Source: Sphingobacteriales bacterium
GTDB taxonomy: Bacteria; Bacteroidota; Bacteroidia; Chitinophagales; Chitinophagaceae
Direction: 5' to 3'
Assembly (NCBI GenBank): GCA_024640385.1
Contig: JAHEFC010000147.1
Coordinates: 1-9,142 of the forward strand
Length of the DNA: 9,142 bases
Part shown: positions 1 to 6,513 of the stretch, in pieces
Layout: each line of letters begins with the position of its first letter
Position numbering within the stretch: the stretch's first letter is position 1
Notes under the pieces: generated by a model
What the model was told of the DNA's origin: nothing
Databases searched by the model: none
What the model saw: the letters and a program-made list of their open reading frames with translations, nothing else
Program-made: the position numbers and the translations under genes

Positions 1-720
1 GACGATTTCACTAAAACCTGTACAACCAATTCAAGTGGAAAGCAGATCGGCGAAGCTTCCACAACAGGATTCACCTATGCCTGGTTACCAACAACTGGCT
101 TGTCAAACGCTTCAGTGAGCGATCCAACCGCAAACCCGTCTCAAACAACAACATATACGGTTACCAAGACAAATACCAGCACAGGTTGCTTTGATACAGA
201 TGAGATCACCGTCACGGTCAACAATGCAGCGGTAACAGCTGCCGCTGGTGACGATTTCACTAAAACATGTATAGCGTTCACTACCGGCAAGCAGATCGGC
301 GAAGCTTCCACAACAGGATTCACCTATTCATGGTCTCCTGCAACAGGGCTCTCCAATGCTTCAGTAAGTAACCCTACCGCCAACCCAACCGTCACTACTA
401 CCTATACCGTAACCAAAACCAACACCAGCAGCGGATGCTTTGATACAGATGAGATCACCGTCACGGTCAACAATGCCGCAGTAACGGCTGCCGCCGGGGA
501 TGATTTCACTAAAACATGTACAGCGTTCACTACCGGCAAGCAGATCGGCGAAGCTTCCACAACAGGATTCACCTATTCATGGTCTCCTGCAACAGGGCTT
601 TCTAATGCTTCTGTAAGCAACCCGACTGCCAACCCAACCGTCACTACTACCTATACCGTAACCAAAACCAACACCAGCAGCGGTTGCTTTGATACGGATG
701 AGATCACTGTTACGGTCAAT
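1..720 (+). repeat. Three tandem 249-bp (83-aa) coding repeats
   Basis: The units begin at 1, 250 and 499, all marked by GA[CT]GATTTCACTAAAAC, so the period is exactly 249 bp and in frame. The third unit loses homology near 720, and the array probably continues upstream of the window. A 39-bp block is identical in all three copies (40-78, 289-327, 538-576). Units 2 and 3 differ at about 14 positions over 222 bases. About 12 of these are synonymous third-position changes, clustered mainly at 349-381 against 598-630. Unit 1 is more divergent in its middle part but matches unit 2 again around the GCFDTDE segment. The pattern fits duplication followed by patchy gene conversion and selection on the protein. 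Confidence 0.93.
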
Positions 721-1332
721 GATGCATTGCCTTCATTTACAGTATGCCTGATTCAACCATCGCTTTGCTCATCATCGGGCAGTGTTACATTCAATGCCAC
801 AAGCAGTGGTAATTTTGAATACAGCATCAACGGAGGTACTTCTTATCAGCAGTCAAATATCTTCTCGAACCTGGGATCAGGCTCGGTCACTGGTTTCAAG
901 ATCAGGAATACTGAAACCGGTTGTACTTCAGTGTTAAGCTGTGAAACTGCTTCAAACTGCGCAAATGACATTCAGGGAGCAGCGCCCAGGCAAAACACTG
1001 TGGTGGAAACTCTTAATGAAAACAATGTTTCGACCCAATCAACAGATCTTTCCAGAACTGTTTTAAAAGATGGGCTTTCTGTTAAAGCATATCCCAATCC
1101 GTTCAGCAGCAAGATCAACTTCAATGTGAATTCACCAGTTGCCGGAATTGGCAGTATTGAGTTGTTCAATATGCAGGGACAGAAATTAACAACAGTATTT
1201 CAGGGAAGAATTCCGGAAGGACCAAGTTCATATCAGTCTTATGCACCGGGAAATGCAAGCATTACCCTGATCTATGTTCTGAAAGTTGGAGACAAGACCG
1301 TCACAGGTAAACTATTGAATTCCAAAAAATAG
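1..1332 (+). CDS. Repeat-containing surface adhesin with T9SS type A sorting domain (3' part; 5' end outside window)
   Basis: The frame is open from base 1 to the TAG at 1330-1332, giving 443 residues of a longer protein. The TTG at 100 is internal and is not a start. Residues 1-240 are three 83-aa PKD/Ig-like repeats of a kind common in Bacteroidota surface proteins. Each carries a W-S/L-P-x-T-G-L-S-N-A-S motif, an N/D-P-T-A-N-P block, TTTYTVTKTN and a G-C-F-D-T-D-E strand, with two Cys per unit. Residues 241-320 form a Cys-rich SprB-like module (EYSINGG, then a C-terminal GCTS). After a linker of about 35 residues, AYPNPF at residue 363 opens a type A Por-secretion C-terminal domain running to the final GKLLNSKK. 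By family knowledge the protein is exported by Sec, then secreted and anchored by the type IX system. The adhesive role is inferred from architecture. No catalytic domain is visible in this part. Confidence 0.9.
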   Translation, partial: DDFTKTCTTNSSGKQIGEASTTGFTYAWLPTTGLSNASVSDPTANPSQTTTYTVTKTNTSTGCFDTDEITVTVNNAAVTAAAGDDFTKTCIAFTTGKQIGEASTTGFTYSWSPATGLSNASVSNPTANPTVTTTYTVTKTNTSSGCFDTDEITVTVNNAAVTAAAGDDFTKTCTAFTTGKQIGEASTTGFTYSWSPATGLSNASVSNPTANPTVTTTYTVTKTNTSSGCFDTDEITVTVNDALPSFTVCLIQPSLCSSSGSVTFNATSSGNFEYSINGGTSYQQSNIFSNLGSGSVTGFKIRNTETGCTSVLSCETASNCANDIQGAAPRQNTVVETLNENNVSTQSTDLSRTVLKDGLSVKAYPNPFSSKINFNVNSPVAGIGSIELFNMQGQKLTTVFQGRIPEGPSSYQSYAPGNASITLIYVLKVGDKTVTGKLLNSKK

Positions 1333-1351
1333 AAACCAGCTCATAAAAAAT

Positions 1352-1398
1352 AAGAACCCCGTTTCTGTAAATATTCAGAAACGGGGTTCTTCCTTTTT
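1352..1398 (+). terminator. Intrinsic terminator of the adhesin gene
   Basis: A perfect 16-bp inverted repeat pairs AAGAACCCCGTTTCTG (1352-1367) with its complement at 1376-1391. The 8-nt loop is TAAATATT and a T run follows at 1394-1398. It starts 19 bases after the adhesin stop. An A run at 1345-1350 on the other side could make it work in both directions. Confidence 0.92.
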
Positions 1399-1496
1399 AT
1401 ACCAACATCCCGCTTAAAGGCATTCCGTTTTCTACGCCATCTAAGACCATTAACAAATCAAAAATCATTGCTGATACTATCATAGCTGCCAAATAT

Positions 1497-1504
1497 TACA
1501 TTTG
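1497..1504 (+). promoter_or_regulatory. Bacteroidota-type -7 element (TAnnTTTG) for the GNAT gene
   Basis: TACATTTG matches the Bacteroidota sigma -7 consensus TAnnTTTG exactly and ends 16 bases before the ATG at 1521. The implied leader is therefore very short. The nearest upstream TTG (1468-1470) lies 26 bases away, longer than the usual spacing of about 17-23 for the -33 box, so only the -7 part is well supported. The strong terminator upstream makes a separate promoter here likely. Confidence 0.45.
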
Positions 1505-1520
1505 ATACAGATAAGACACC

Positions 1521-2060
1521 ATGAAATACCTCCTGGAAGGCGAAGAATCAAAAAGACTATTGTTCAAAAAAATCAGTACTGATCATTTTGAACAATGGCT
1601 GCCATTTTTCCGGGATCCCGATTCTTTCAGGTACTGGGAGGGGCCGCGGGAAGAACCCGAGACTGAATGCAAAGCCTGGTATAAAAAACAGTCCTGGAGA
1701 TACGAAAACAACCTCGGCGGCATGAACGCCCTTATAGAAAAAGAAAGCGGTCTGCTGGTTGGACATTGCGGACTCCTGGTTCAAACCGTAGAAGAAAAAA
1801 CAGAACTCGAAATCGGATATTCATTGCTCCCCCAATTTCGTGATAAAGGATTTGCCACTGAAGCCGCCACTAAATGCCGCGACTATGCATTTGAAAATGA
1901 ATTTTCCGATTCGTTGATCTCTATCATTACAATAAACAACCTGCCCTCGCAACATGTGGCGATCAAGATGGGAATGAAGAGGGATTTCGTTTCGATCTAC
2001 AACAACAACGAAGTTTATATTTATCGCATCTGGGGCAGCGCCCTTAAGCAGAGATCATAA
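1521..2060 (+). CDS. GNAT family N-acetyltransferase, RimJ/RimL type
   Basis: This 179-aa protein has the normal length for a single Acetyltransf_3-type GNAT domain. It would transfer an acetyl group from acetyl-CoA to a primary amine; the substrate cannot be read from the sequence. Visible motifs are an N-terminal R-L-L-F-K-K-I segment, the beta-4 strand ELEIGYSLLP (about 95-104), and the CoA pyrophosphate loop Q105-F-R-D-K-G110-F-A, which fits Q/R-x-x-G-x-G/A. The conserved I-N-N-L-P-S-Q-H (138-145) leads into the K-M-G-M turn, the usual N-x-x-S-x-x-x-x-x-K-x-G-F/M signature. It has no signal peptide and should be cytoplasmic. The start has a -7 box just upstream and no Shine-Dalgarno. Its stop overlaps the 3' end of the opposing sulfatase gene by 6 bp. 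Confidence 0.9.
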   Translation: MKYLLEGEESKRLLFKKISTDHFEQWLPFFRDPDSFRYWEGPREEPETECKAWYKKQSWRYENNLGGMNALIEKESGLLVGHCGLLVQTVEEKTELEIGYSLLPQFRDKGFATEAATKCRDYAFENEFSDSLISIITINNLPSQHVAIKMGMKRDFVSIYNNNEVYIYRIWGSALKQRS

Positions 2061-3506
2061 CTTTCCTGCAGGTCTCCTGTTCTTCCCTTCCACTTTTGTG
2101 ATATTATCACCAAGGTCTTCCCTCACTTCATCTGCCTGTTTTAACAGAGCAGCAGTGATCTCAGGATAAAGATCCTTCACATCATATCTTTCTCCCGGAT
2201 CCCTGCGCAGATCATACAATGCAAGGGGGACCTTCAGGCTAAAACTGGTTTCTCCTCCCTTGCCGCCATTGCCTGTTTTGATATTCTCGTAGGTCTGACT
2301 GTTATGAGGAAGCATCAGTTTCCAATCGTCCATACGCACTGCTTTCAGGCTGTTCCCATCATAGTAATAAGAGAAATATTTTCTCGGCGAAACATCTTTT
2401 CCTTCCAGAACAGGCACCAGGCTCACTCCGTCAATTTTCAGTTCAGGTAATCCTGACCCGGTGATCGCTGCAATAGTGGGCAGAATATCTATGGTAGATG
2501 CCAGTTTGTTGCACACTACACCCTCAGCAATTTTCCCCTTCCACTTCATGATGCAGGGTACACGATGCCCCCCTTCGAAAATAGTTCCCTTGCCTTCCCT
2601 GAAACCTCCCGATGAACCGGCATGATCTCCAAATGTCAGCCAGGGTCCGTTATCGCTGGTGAATATCACTATGGTATTATTTTCCAGCCCCTGCTGTTTT
2701 AATGTTTTCATGATCTCTCCAACTGACCAGTCCAGTTCCATGATCACATCACCATATAATCCCTGTTTGCTTTTCCCCTTGAATGGGGCAGATGCAGCAA
2801 TGGGAACATGGGGCATGGAATGGGGGAGATAAAGGAAGAAGGGGTTCTTTGAATTCTTTTTGATAAATTTTACAGCCTCATCCGTATACATTTTCGTCAG
2901 CCTGGCCTGGTCGTCCAGGGTATTTATTTCCGCTATTTTTTCATTGCCCCTGATCAGCGGAAGCGCTGGGAAGCTGGCCTTTGGAGTGCCTGGTTTTGCA
3001 GGATTACCCAGATAATCAGCAGGCCACATATCGTTTGAATAGGGCAAACCAAAAAATTCATCAAACCCATTCTGCAAGGGCAGAAAAGGCTTGAGATGCC
3101 CGAGATGCCATTTCCCTATAGCTGCAGTAGCATATCCGTGTTGCTTAAGCATTTCGGCAATGGTGGTCTCTGATGCATTTAACCCAATACTGTCTTTTGG
3201 GCGCAAAGCACCTGCGATCCCTATCCGGTTGGGGTAACAGCCCGTGAGCAACCCCGCACGCGAAGCACTGCAAACCGCCTGTGCAGTTTCGAAATTGGTG
3301 AACCTCATGCCTTCGTGCGCCAGCTTGTCAATATTGGGGGTCTGATATTCCAATGCTCCTGTAACGCCAAGATCGCCATAACCAAGATCGTCCAGAAATA
3401 TAAGAACGATATTAGGACTTGCAGATCTGGACTGTGCATTCACATAGAAAAAAGCACAACAAAAAATGGTAAGGATGGCAAATATTCTCATGCCGAAATT
3501 TAACAT
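2055..3506 (-). CDS. Periplasmic sulfatase (arylsulfatase type, formylglycine-dependent)
   Basis: This 483-aa type I sulfatase would hydrolyse sulfate esters. The signal peptide is visible (R7-I-F-A-I-L-T then a hydrophobic stretch, probable cleavage after V-N-A24). Metal ligands D39-D40 are in LDDLGYGDLG. The modification motif is C79-S-A-S-R83, whose Cys would be converted to formylglycine. The second signature GYATAAIGKWHLG spans 124-136 with K132 and H134. H229 and H233 lie in PHSMPHVP, D285-N286 in TSDNG, and K306 in EGKGTIFEGGHRVP. All expected catalytic positions are present. The ATG at 3506 overlaps the upstream 66-aa gene by 7 bp; a second in-frame ATG at 3491 (MRIFAILT) would give a more typical signal peptide and an 8-base gap. 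The GYGDLG and EGGHRVP forms resemble arylsulfatase A/GALNS-like enzymes. The natural substrate is unknown. Confidence 0.94.
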   Translation of the reverse strand: MLNFGMRIFAILTIFCCAFFYVNAQSRSASPNIVLIFLDDLGYGDLGVTGALEYQTPNIDKLAHEGMRFTNFETAQAVCSASRAGLLTGCYPNRIGIAGALRPKDSIGLNASETTIAEMLKQHGYATAAIGKWHLGHLKPFLPLQNGFDEFFGLPYSNDMWPADYLGNPAKPGTPKASFPALPLIRGNEKIAEINTLDDQARLTKMYTDEAVKFIKKNSKNPFFLYLPHSMPHVPIAASAPFKGKSKQGLYGDVIMELDWSVGEIMKTLKQQGLENNTIVIFTSDNGPWLTFGDHAGSSGGFREGKGTIFEGGHRVPCIMKWKGKIAEGVVCNKLASTIDILPTIAAITGSGLPELKIDGVSLVPVLEGKDVSPRKYFSYYYDGNSLKAVRMDDWKLMLPHNSQTYENIKTGNGGKGGETSFSLKVPLALYDLRRDPGERYDVKDLYPEITAALLKQADEVREDLGDNITKVEGKNRRPAGKL

Positions 3507-3700
3507 TTTTTCTGGCCTTCCCGGTTTCTCCTGTTCTTACGAATCATGGCCGTACCCATCGCTACAATGATCAAGCCTATAGCCGGCGAAGGGAGTGCCC
3601 ACTTAAAGTCAAATATATAATTGACAGCATTGATCAGAACCAGTATAAAACCAAGACCGAAAAACACAAATGTCAGGACCGATTTAAAAGATGGTGACAT
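3500..3700 (-). CDS. Small two-helix membrane protein of unknown function
   Basis: This 66-aa ORF lies between the methyltransferase and the sulfatase, starting 1 base after the methyltransferase stop and overlapping the sulfatase start by 7 bases (ATGTTAA junction). It has a short N-terminus, a hydrophobic helix at about 8-29, a turn with F-D-F-K-W and two prolines, a second helix at about 38-54, and a basic tail RKNRRNR. The charge pattern suggests both ends in the cytoplasm. I do not recognise a family. The exact packing in the operon supports it as a real gene. It could be a small helper of the envelope or simply a co-transcribed membrane protein. Confidence 0.7.
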   Translation of the reverse strand: MSPSFKSVLTFVFFGLGFILVLINAVNYIFDFKWALPSPAIGLIIVAMGTAMIRKNRRNREGQKKC

Positions 3701-3701
3701 A

Positions 3702-4322
3702 CTAAGCCGCTTTATTTTTCTTAAAACTGCAGAAAGTGAAATTCTGAACTGCTTTCATTGGAGTAATATGATCCACATTAATGCATTTGATCTTACTGAA
3801 GTCTTCCATGAATAAGCTGGCCAGTTGATCATCGCTGTATTGATGAACAGGCAGACCACTGCATTTGGTAGGGCCAGTTGTTGAAAAAGTACCAAGGATC
3901 ATATATCTGCTGACGCAACGTCCCACCATGTTCAGATAGGTTCTGACTTCATCTTCTGTGACCAGGAAATGAAAAGCAGCCCTGTCGTGCCAGACATCAT
4001 ATGGATGCTCACACCTGAATTCCCTGACATCTCCCGTGATCCATTTTACTTTCAGGGCATCCTCCCCAAGTCTTTGCCGGGCGCGCTCAAGACTTTGTTC
4101 CGAGATGTCCAGTACGGCAATATCTGTATACCCCGCTTTAAGAAGATGGTCCACCAGCCTGCTGTCACCGCCACCAACATCTATGATACTTGCATTTGCA
4201 GGCAGATTGAAAGAACTGATGAAGTCAAGTGAAGTAGCCGGAACCTCCTGCGCCCAAGTCAGTTCATGTGAGGCTTTGGCTTCATAAATCTTATTCCAAT
4301 GTGATCTCAGGCCCTGGTCCAT
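3702..4322 (-). CDS. Class I SAM-dependent methyltransferase
   Basis: This 206-aa protein has a Rossmann-type methyltransferase fold. I use the ATG at 4322 (MDQGLRSHWNKIY) rather than the TTG two codons upstream. SAM-binding motif I is S-I-I-D48-V-G-G-G-D at about 45-53, the acidic end of strand 2 is V-L-D72, and G-D98-V-R-E-F fits the adenine-contacting motif. Y-D-V-W-H-D-R-A-A-F-H-F continues the core. The N-terminal H-W-N-K-I-Y plus T-W-A-Q is usual for a group of small methyltransferases near the TehB and thiopurine methyltransferase-like proteins. The acceptor substrate cannot be told. It has no signal peptide and should be cytoplasmic. It is the first gene of a three-gene minus-strand operon with the small membrane protein and the sulfatase. 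A 14-bp palindrome lies upstream of its start. Confidence 0.88.
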   Translation of the reverse strand: MDQGLRSHWNKIYEAKASHELTWAQEVPATSLDFISSFNLPANASIIDVGGGDSRLVDHLLKAGYTDIAVLDISEQSLERARQRLGEDALKVKWITGDVREFRCEHPYDVWHDRAAFHFLVTEDEVRTYLNMVGRCVSRYMILGTFSTTGPTKCSGLPVHQYSDDQLASLFMEDFSKIKCINVDHITPMKAVQNFTFCSFKKNKAA

Positions 4323-4355
4323 ACGCAAATTTCACCCTTAACTTATACCTGGCCG

Positions 4356-4369
4356 CTGACCCTGGTCAG
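4356..4369. promoter_or_regulatory. Palindrome CTGACC-CT-GGTCAG upstream of the methyltransferase operon
   Basis: This is a perfect 6-bp inverted repeat with a 2-base centre, centred about 40 bases upstream of the methyltransferase ATG. A 2-base loop is too tight for an RNA hairpin, so a dimeric DNA-binding protein site is the better reading. It differs in sequence from the palindrome at 4408-4423. No regulator for it is in the window. Confidence 0.35.
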
Positions 4370-4407
4370 ACAACTGGTATTAAATGCTATACTCCAAAAT
4401 TCAGCCT

Positions 4408-4423
4408 GATGATTTTAATCATC
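4408..4423. promoter_or_regulatory. CRP/FNR-like palindrome upstream of the Fe-S membrane protein
   Basis: GATGATT-TT-AATCATC is a perfect 7-bp inverted repeat. Its core TGAT-TTTA-ATCA (4410-4421) has the TGAT-N4-ATCA arrangement of FNR-type sites (consensus TTGAT-N4-ATCAA), with A/T in place of the outer T/A. It is centred about 44 bases upstream of the ATG at 4460. Placement before an iron-sulfur membrane protein gene suits redox control. Control by a CRP/FNR family protein is inference. Confidence 0.4.
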
Positions 4424-4459
4424 TTTTAGAAAAGGGAAGCTTGCTATTTTACCGCGATT

Positions 4460-5551
4460 ATGTGGTCAGAACGCACTGGTGAAATACAATACAGGTCTGC
4501 TTCAAGCGGAAAAATTTTGTCTAAAGAGGCCATCCTCACCTGGAGGATAGTACAACTACTGGTATGGCTTGCCGGAGCTGTCATTCTCAGCTGCCTTATT
4601 TTCTTCCCAAAAACGGGGATCACATTATTTTGGAATATCCTGATTCCGGTGGCGCCTGCGCTATTTGTACTGGCCATGGGTATCTGGAGAAATGTTTGTC
4701 CACTGGCCACCACCAATCTGCTGCCCCGGCACCTGGGACTATCGAAACAGAAAAAAATGTCGCAACAACAGTCAGGTATATTCGGACTGATCGCAGTGAT
4801 CACTTTGTATACACTGGTCCCGCTCAGGCATGCAGTGTTCAACAGGAACGGGATGGCAACGGCGATCATGATCATCACCATGGCTGCGACAGGAATAGGG
4901 CTGGGTTTCATTTATGAATGGAAAAGTGCCTGGTGTTCAGGGTTATGCCCCATTCATCCGGTTGAAAAACTCTATGGTGAAAATGTAATGTTCACTGTTC
5001 CTAATGTGCAATGCAGAAGTTGCCAGAACTGTGTGGTGCCCTGTCCAGACTCTACCCCCAACATGCACCCCGCCCTCTCTGATAAAACAATTTTCCATTC
5101 GCTGACCGGGATGCTGATCATTGGCGGACTACCCGGTTTCATCTGGGGTTGGTTTCATGTACCCGATGTTGACGGCCTGCGTTCATGGTCCGATGCCTGG
5201 ACCATTTACCAACTTCCGCTATTCGGCCTGTCCATATCGCTTAGTCTTTACATGATGTTCCGGAGCCTCCTGCAGAAACAGCAGGTGAAAAACCTGGTAA
5301 GGGTTTTCGCGGCCATGAGTGTGTCTTGCTATTATTGGTACAGGATACCGGCGCTACTGGGCTTTGGCAATTATGCAGATGACGGCCAACTGATCGATCT
5401 CTCCCGATCAATTTCCTACTGGATCATTCCTGTTCTGCAACTATCGGTAACAGCATTCTTGTTTTACTGGCTGGTGTTCCGGCAGTTAAATAATAAGAAC
5501 TGGGCCGTCAGGCCGGAGTTTTTTAAAACAGGCAAAAGACGAGAGGCATGA
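4460..5551 (+). CDS. Polytopic membrane protein with [4Fe-4S] motif (NosR/NapH/CcoG-like)
   Basis: This 363-aa protein has about eight hydrophobic segments (roughly 30-48, 56-73, 108-122, 131-151, 212-231, 250-268, 284-301, 319-340). Between the fourth and fifth segments lies a Cys-rich loop with C159-S-G-L-C163-P, a CX3CP motif, and then C185-R-S-C188-Q-N-C191-V-V-P-C195-P, a ferredoxin-type CX2CX2CX3CP ligand set for one [4Fe-4S] cluster. R-N-V-C80-P-L looks like a reduced form of the first CX3CP of NosR/NapH proteins. Those families pass electrons between quinones and periplasmic enzymes or assist metal-centre assembly. This one has a single cluster motif instead of two, and no N-terminal FMN domain. 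No nos, nap or cco partner is in the window, so its role is open. The ATG at 4460 has no Shine-Dalgarno and a CRP/FNR-like palindrome lies upstream. It ends 4 bases before the opposing dioxygenase gene. Confidence 0.8.
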   Translation: MWSERTGEIQYRSASSGKILSKEAILTWRIVQLLVWLAGAVILSCLIFFPKTGITLFWNILIPVAPALFVLAMGIWRNVCPLATTNLLPRHLGLSKQKKMSQQQSGIFGLIAVITLYTLVPLRHAVFNRNGMATAIMIITMAATGIGLGFIYEWKSAWCSGLCPIHPVEKLYGENVMFTVPNVQCRSCQNCVVPCPDSTPNMHPALSDKTIFHSLTGMLIIGGLPGFIWGWFHVPDVDGLRSWSDAWTIYQLPLFGLSISLSLYMMFRSLLQKQQVKNLVRVFAAMSVSCYYWYRIPALLGFGNYADDGQLIDLSRSISYWIIPVLQLSVTAFLFYWLVFRQLNNKNWAVRPEFFKTGKRREA

Positions 5552-5555
5552 GGCC

Positions 5556-6389
5556 CTAACCCCATCTCACGGACGTCATGGTCAGAGAACCACCCACCAG
5601 TTTGTCATTGAAAAATTCCGCTTCTTCTTTGGGACCTTTCAATGCAAGGGTATATATCAGTGGCCAGTAATGATCGGGAGTGGGAATGGCCAGCATGGCT
5701 TCCGGTCCCAGGGCCTGGTATTTTATCAGCTTGTCAAATGATTCATTTGAGATCAGCTCTTTGAACTTGTTGTTCATCTGAATGGCCCAGTCATATCCAT
5801 AATTTTCCGCATTCAGCTTATCCCAGGCAACCATCCTGAGATTATGCACCATATTGCCACTGCCAATGATCAGGACTCCCTTTTTCCTGAGTGCGTAGAG
5901 TTCCTTAGCCAAAGCAAAATGATACGCTGCATCTTTAGTGTAATCAATGCTGAACTGCAGTACGGGAATGTTCGCTTCGGGATACATATGCCGCACTACC
6001 GTCCAGGCACCATGATCCAGCCCCCAATCGTGATCCAGCCCAACATGTGTTGAGCTGACCATAGAGACTGTTTCTTCGGCCAGGGCGGGGTTGCCCGGTG
6101 CAGGATACTGGACCTTGAATAGCTCGTCCGGGAAACCTCCAAAATCATGAATGGTTTTGGGGAAATCCATGGCGGTGACCTTAGTGCCCTTGGTCAGCCA
6201 GTGCGCCGAGATCACCAATACTGCTTTAGGTACTGGCATTGATTTAGCCATTTCACTCCATTTCCTGCTGAAGGGATTGTTTTCAATGCCATTCATGGGA
6301 GAACCATGGCCAACAAACAGCAGGGGCATCAACTGATCCTGTTCCTGCAGGGTATCGGTGAACTTGTTAAATGCTGAAAGACTTGTCAT
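5556..6389 (-). CDS. ygiD: Class III extradiol dioxygenase, DODA/YgiD type
   Basis: This 277-aa LigB-fold enzyme has the usual length of 4,5-DOPA extradiol dioxygenases. These are metal-dependent proteins that open catechol rings; the E. coli homologue acts on L-DOPA, but the physiological substrate in bacteria is uncertain. Metal and catalytic His positions are visible: H28 in FVGHGSPMN, H63 in SAHW, H126 in LDHGAW, H182 in GSGNMVHN and H240 in TPDHYWPL. D-F-G-G-F-P at 82-87 is also typical. The protein has no signal peptide and should be cytoplasmic. Compared with many YgiD proteins it has about 15 extra N-terminal residues before M21-P-L-L-F, but the ATG at 6389 is preceded by an AGGAG box, which supports the longer start. 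It ends in TAG and converges with the Fe-S membrane protein gene. Confidence 0.92.
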   Translation of the reverse strand: MTSLSAFNKFTDTLQEQDQLMPLLFVGHGSPMNGIENNPFSRKWSEMAKSMPVPKAVLVISAHWLTKGTKVTAMDFPKTIHDFGGFPDELFKVQYPAPGNPALAEETVSMVSSTHVGLDHDWGLDHGAWTVVRHMYPEANIPVLQFSIDYTKDAAYHFALAKELYALRKKGVLIIGSGNMVHNLRMVAWDKLNAENYGYDWAIQMNNKFKELISNESFDKLIKYQALGPEAMLAIPTPDHYWPLIYTLALKGPKEEAEFFNDKLVGGSLTMTSVRWG

Positions 6390-6394
6390 GGTGG

Positions 6395-6399
6395 CTCCT
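6395..6399 (-). promoter_or_regulatory. Shine-Dalgarno box for ygiD
   Basis: Reading on the minus strand, AGGAG lies 5 bases before the ATG at 6389. Good Shine-Dalgarno boxes are rare in Bacteroidota and I see none as clear at the other starts here. It supports the upstream ATG over the internal Met 21. Confidence 0.55.
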
Positions 6400-6443
6400 G
6401 TTAAAATGAACTGAATAAATTCTTTTTTCCACCTTATCGTCTA

Positions 6444-6451
6444 CAAAAATA
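6444..6451 (-). promoter_or_regulatory. Candidate -7 element (TAnnTTTG) for ygiD
   Basis: The minus strand reads TATTTTTG, an exact match to TAnnTTTG, 54 bases upstream of the ygiD ATG. I see no good TTG at the expected -33 distance, so this is a half-supported promoter. It lies in the divergent region between ygiD and the broken thiamine-binding gene. Confidence 0.4.
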
Positions 6452-6513
6452 TCTTTTATTATTCACATCATGCCTCAGCCGTTAAGGCCTAAATTGTGGC
6501 ATCAATCAGATCT

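Noticed and set aside
1..720. Regular repeats as a CRISPR array
   Set aside because: The 249-bp units are in-frame protein-coding repeats without spacers.
4408..4430. The palindrome GATGATT-TT-AATCATC plus TTTT as a terminator
   Set aside because: The stem is AT-rich with a 2-base loop, and no gene on the plus strand ends upstream of it. An operator reading is better.
4564..4917. A 117-codon plus-strand frame, and a 155-codon minus-strand frame at 4444-4911
   Set aside because: Both lie inside the Fe-S membrane protein gene in other frames. The Cys and helix pattern of the main frame is convincing and these are shadows.
5503..5526. GGCC-GTCA-GGCC followed by a run of six T, resembling a terminator
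   Set aside because: The stem is only about 4 bp and it lies within the coding sequence, before the stop at 5549-5551.
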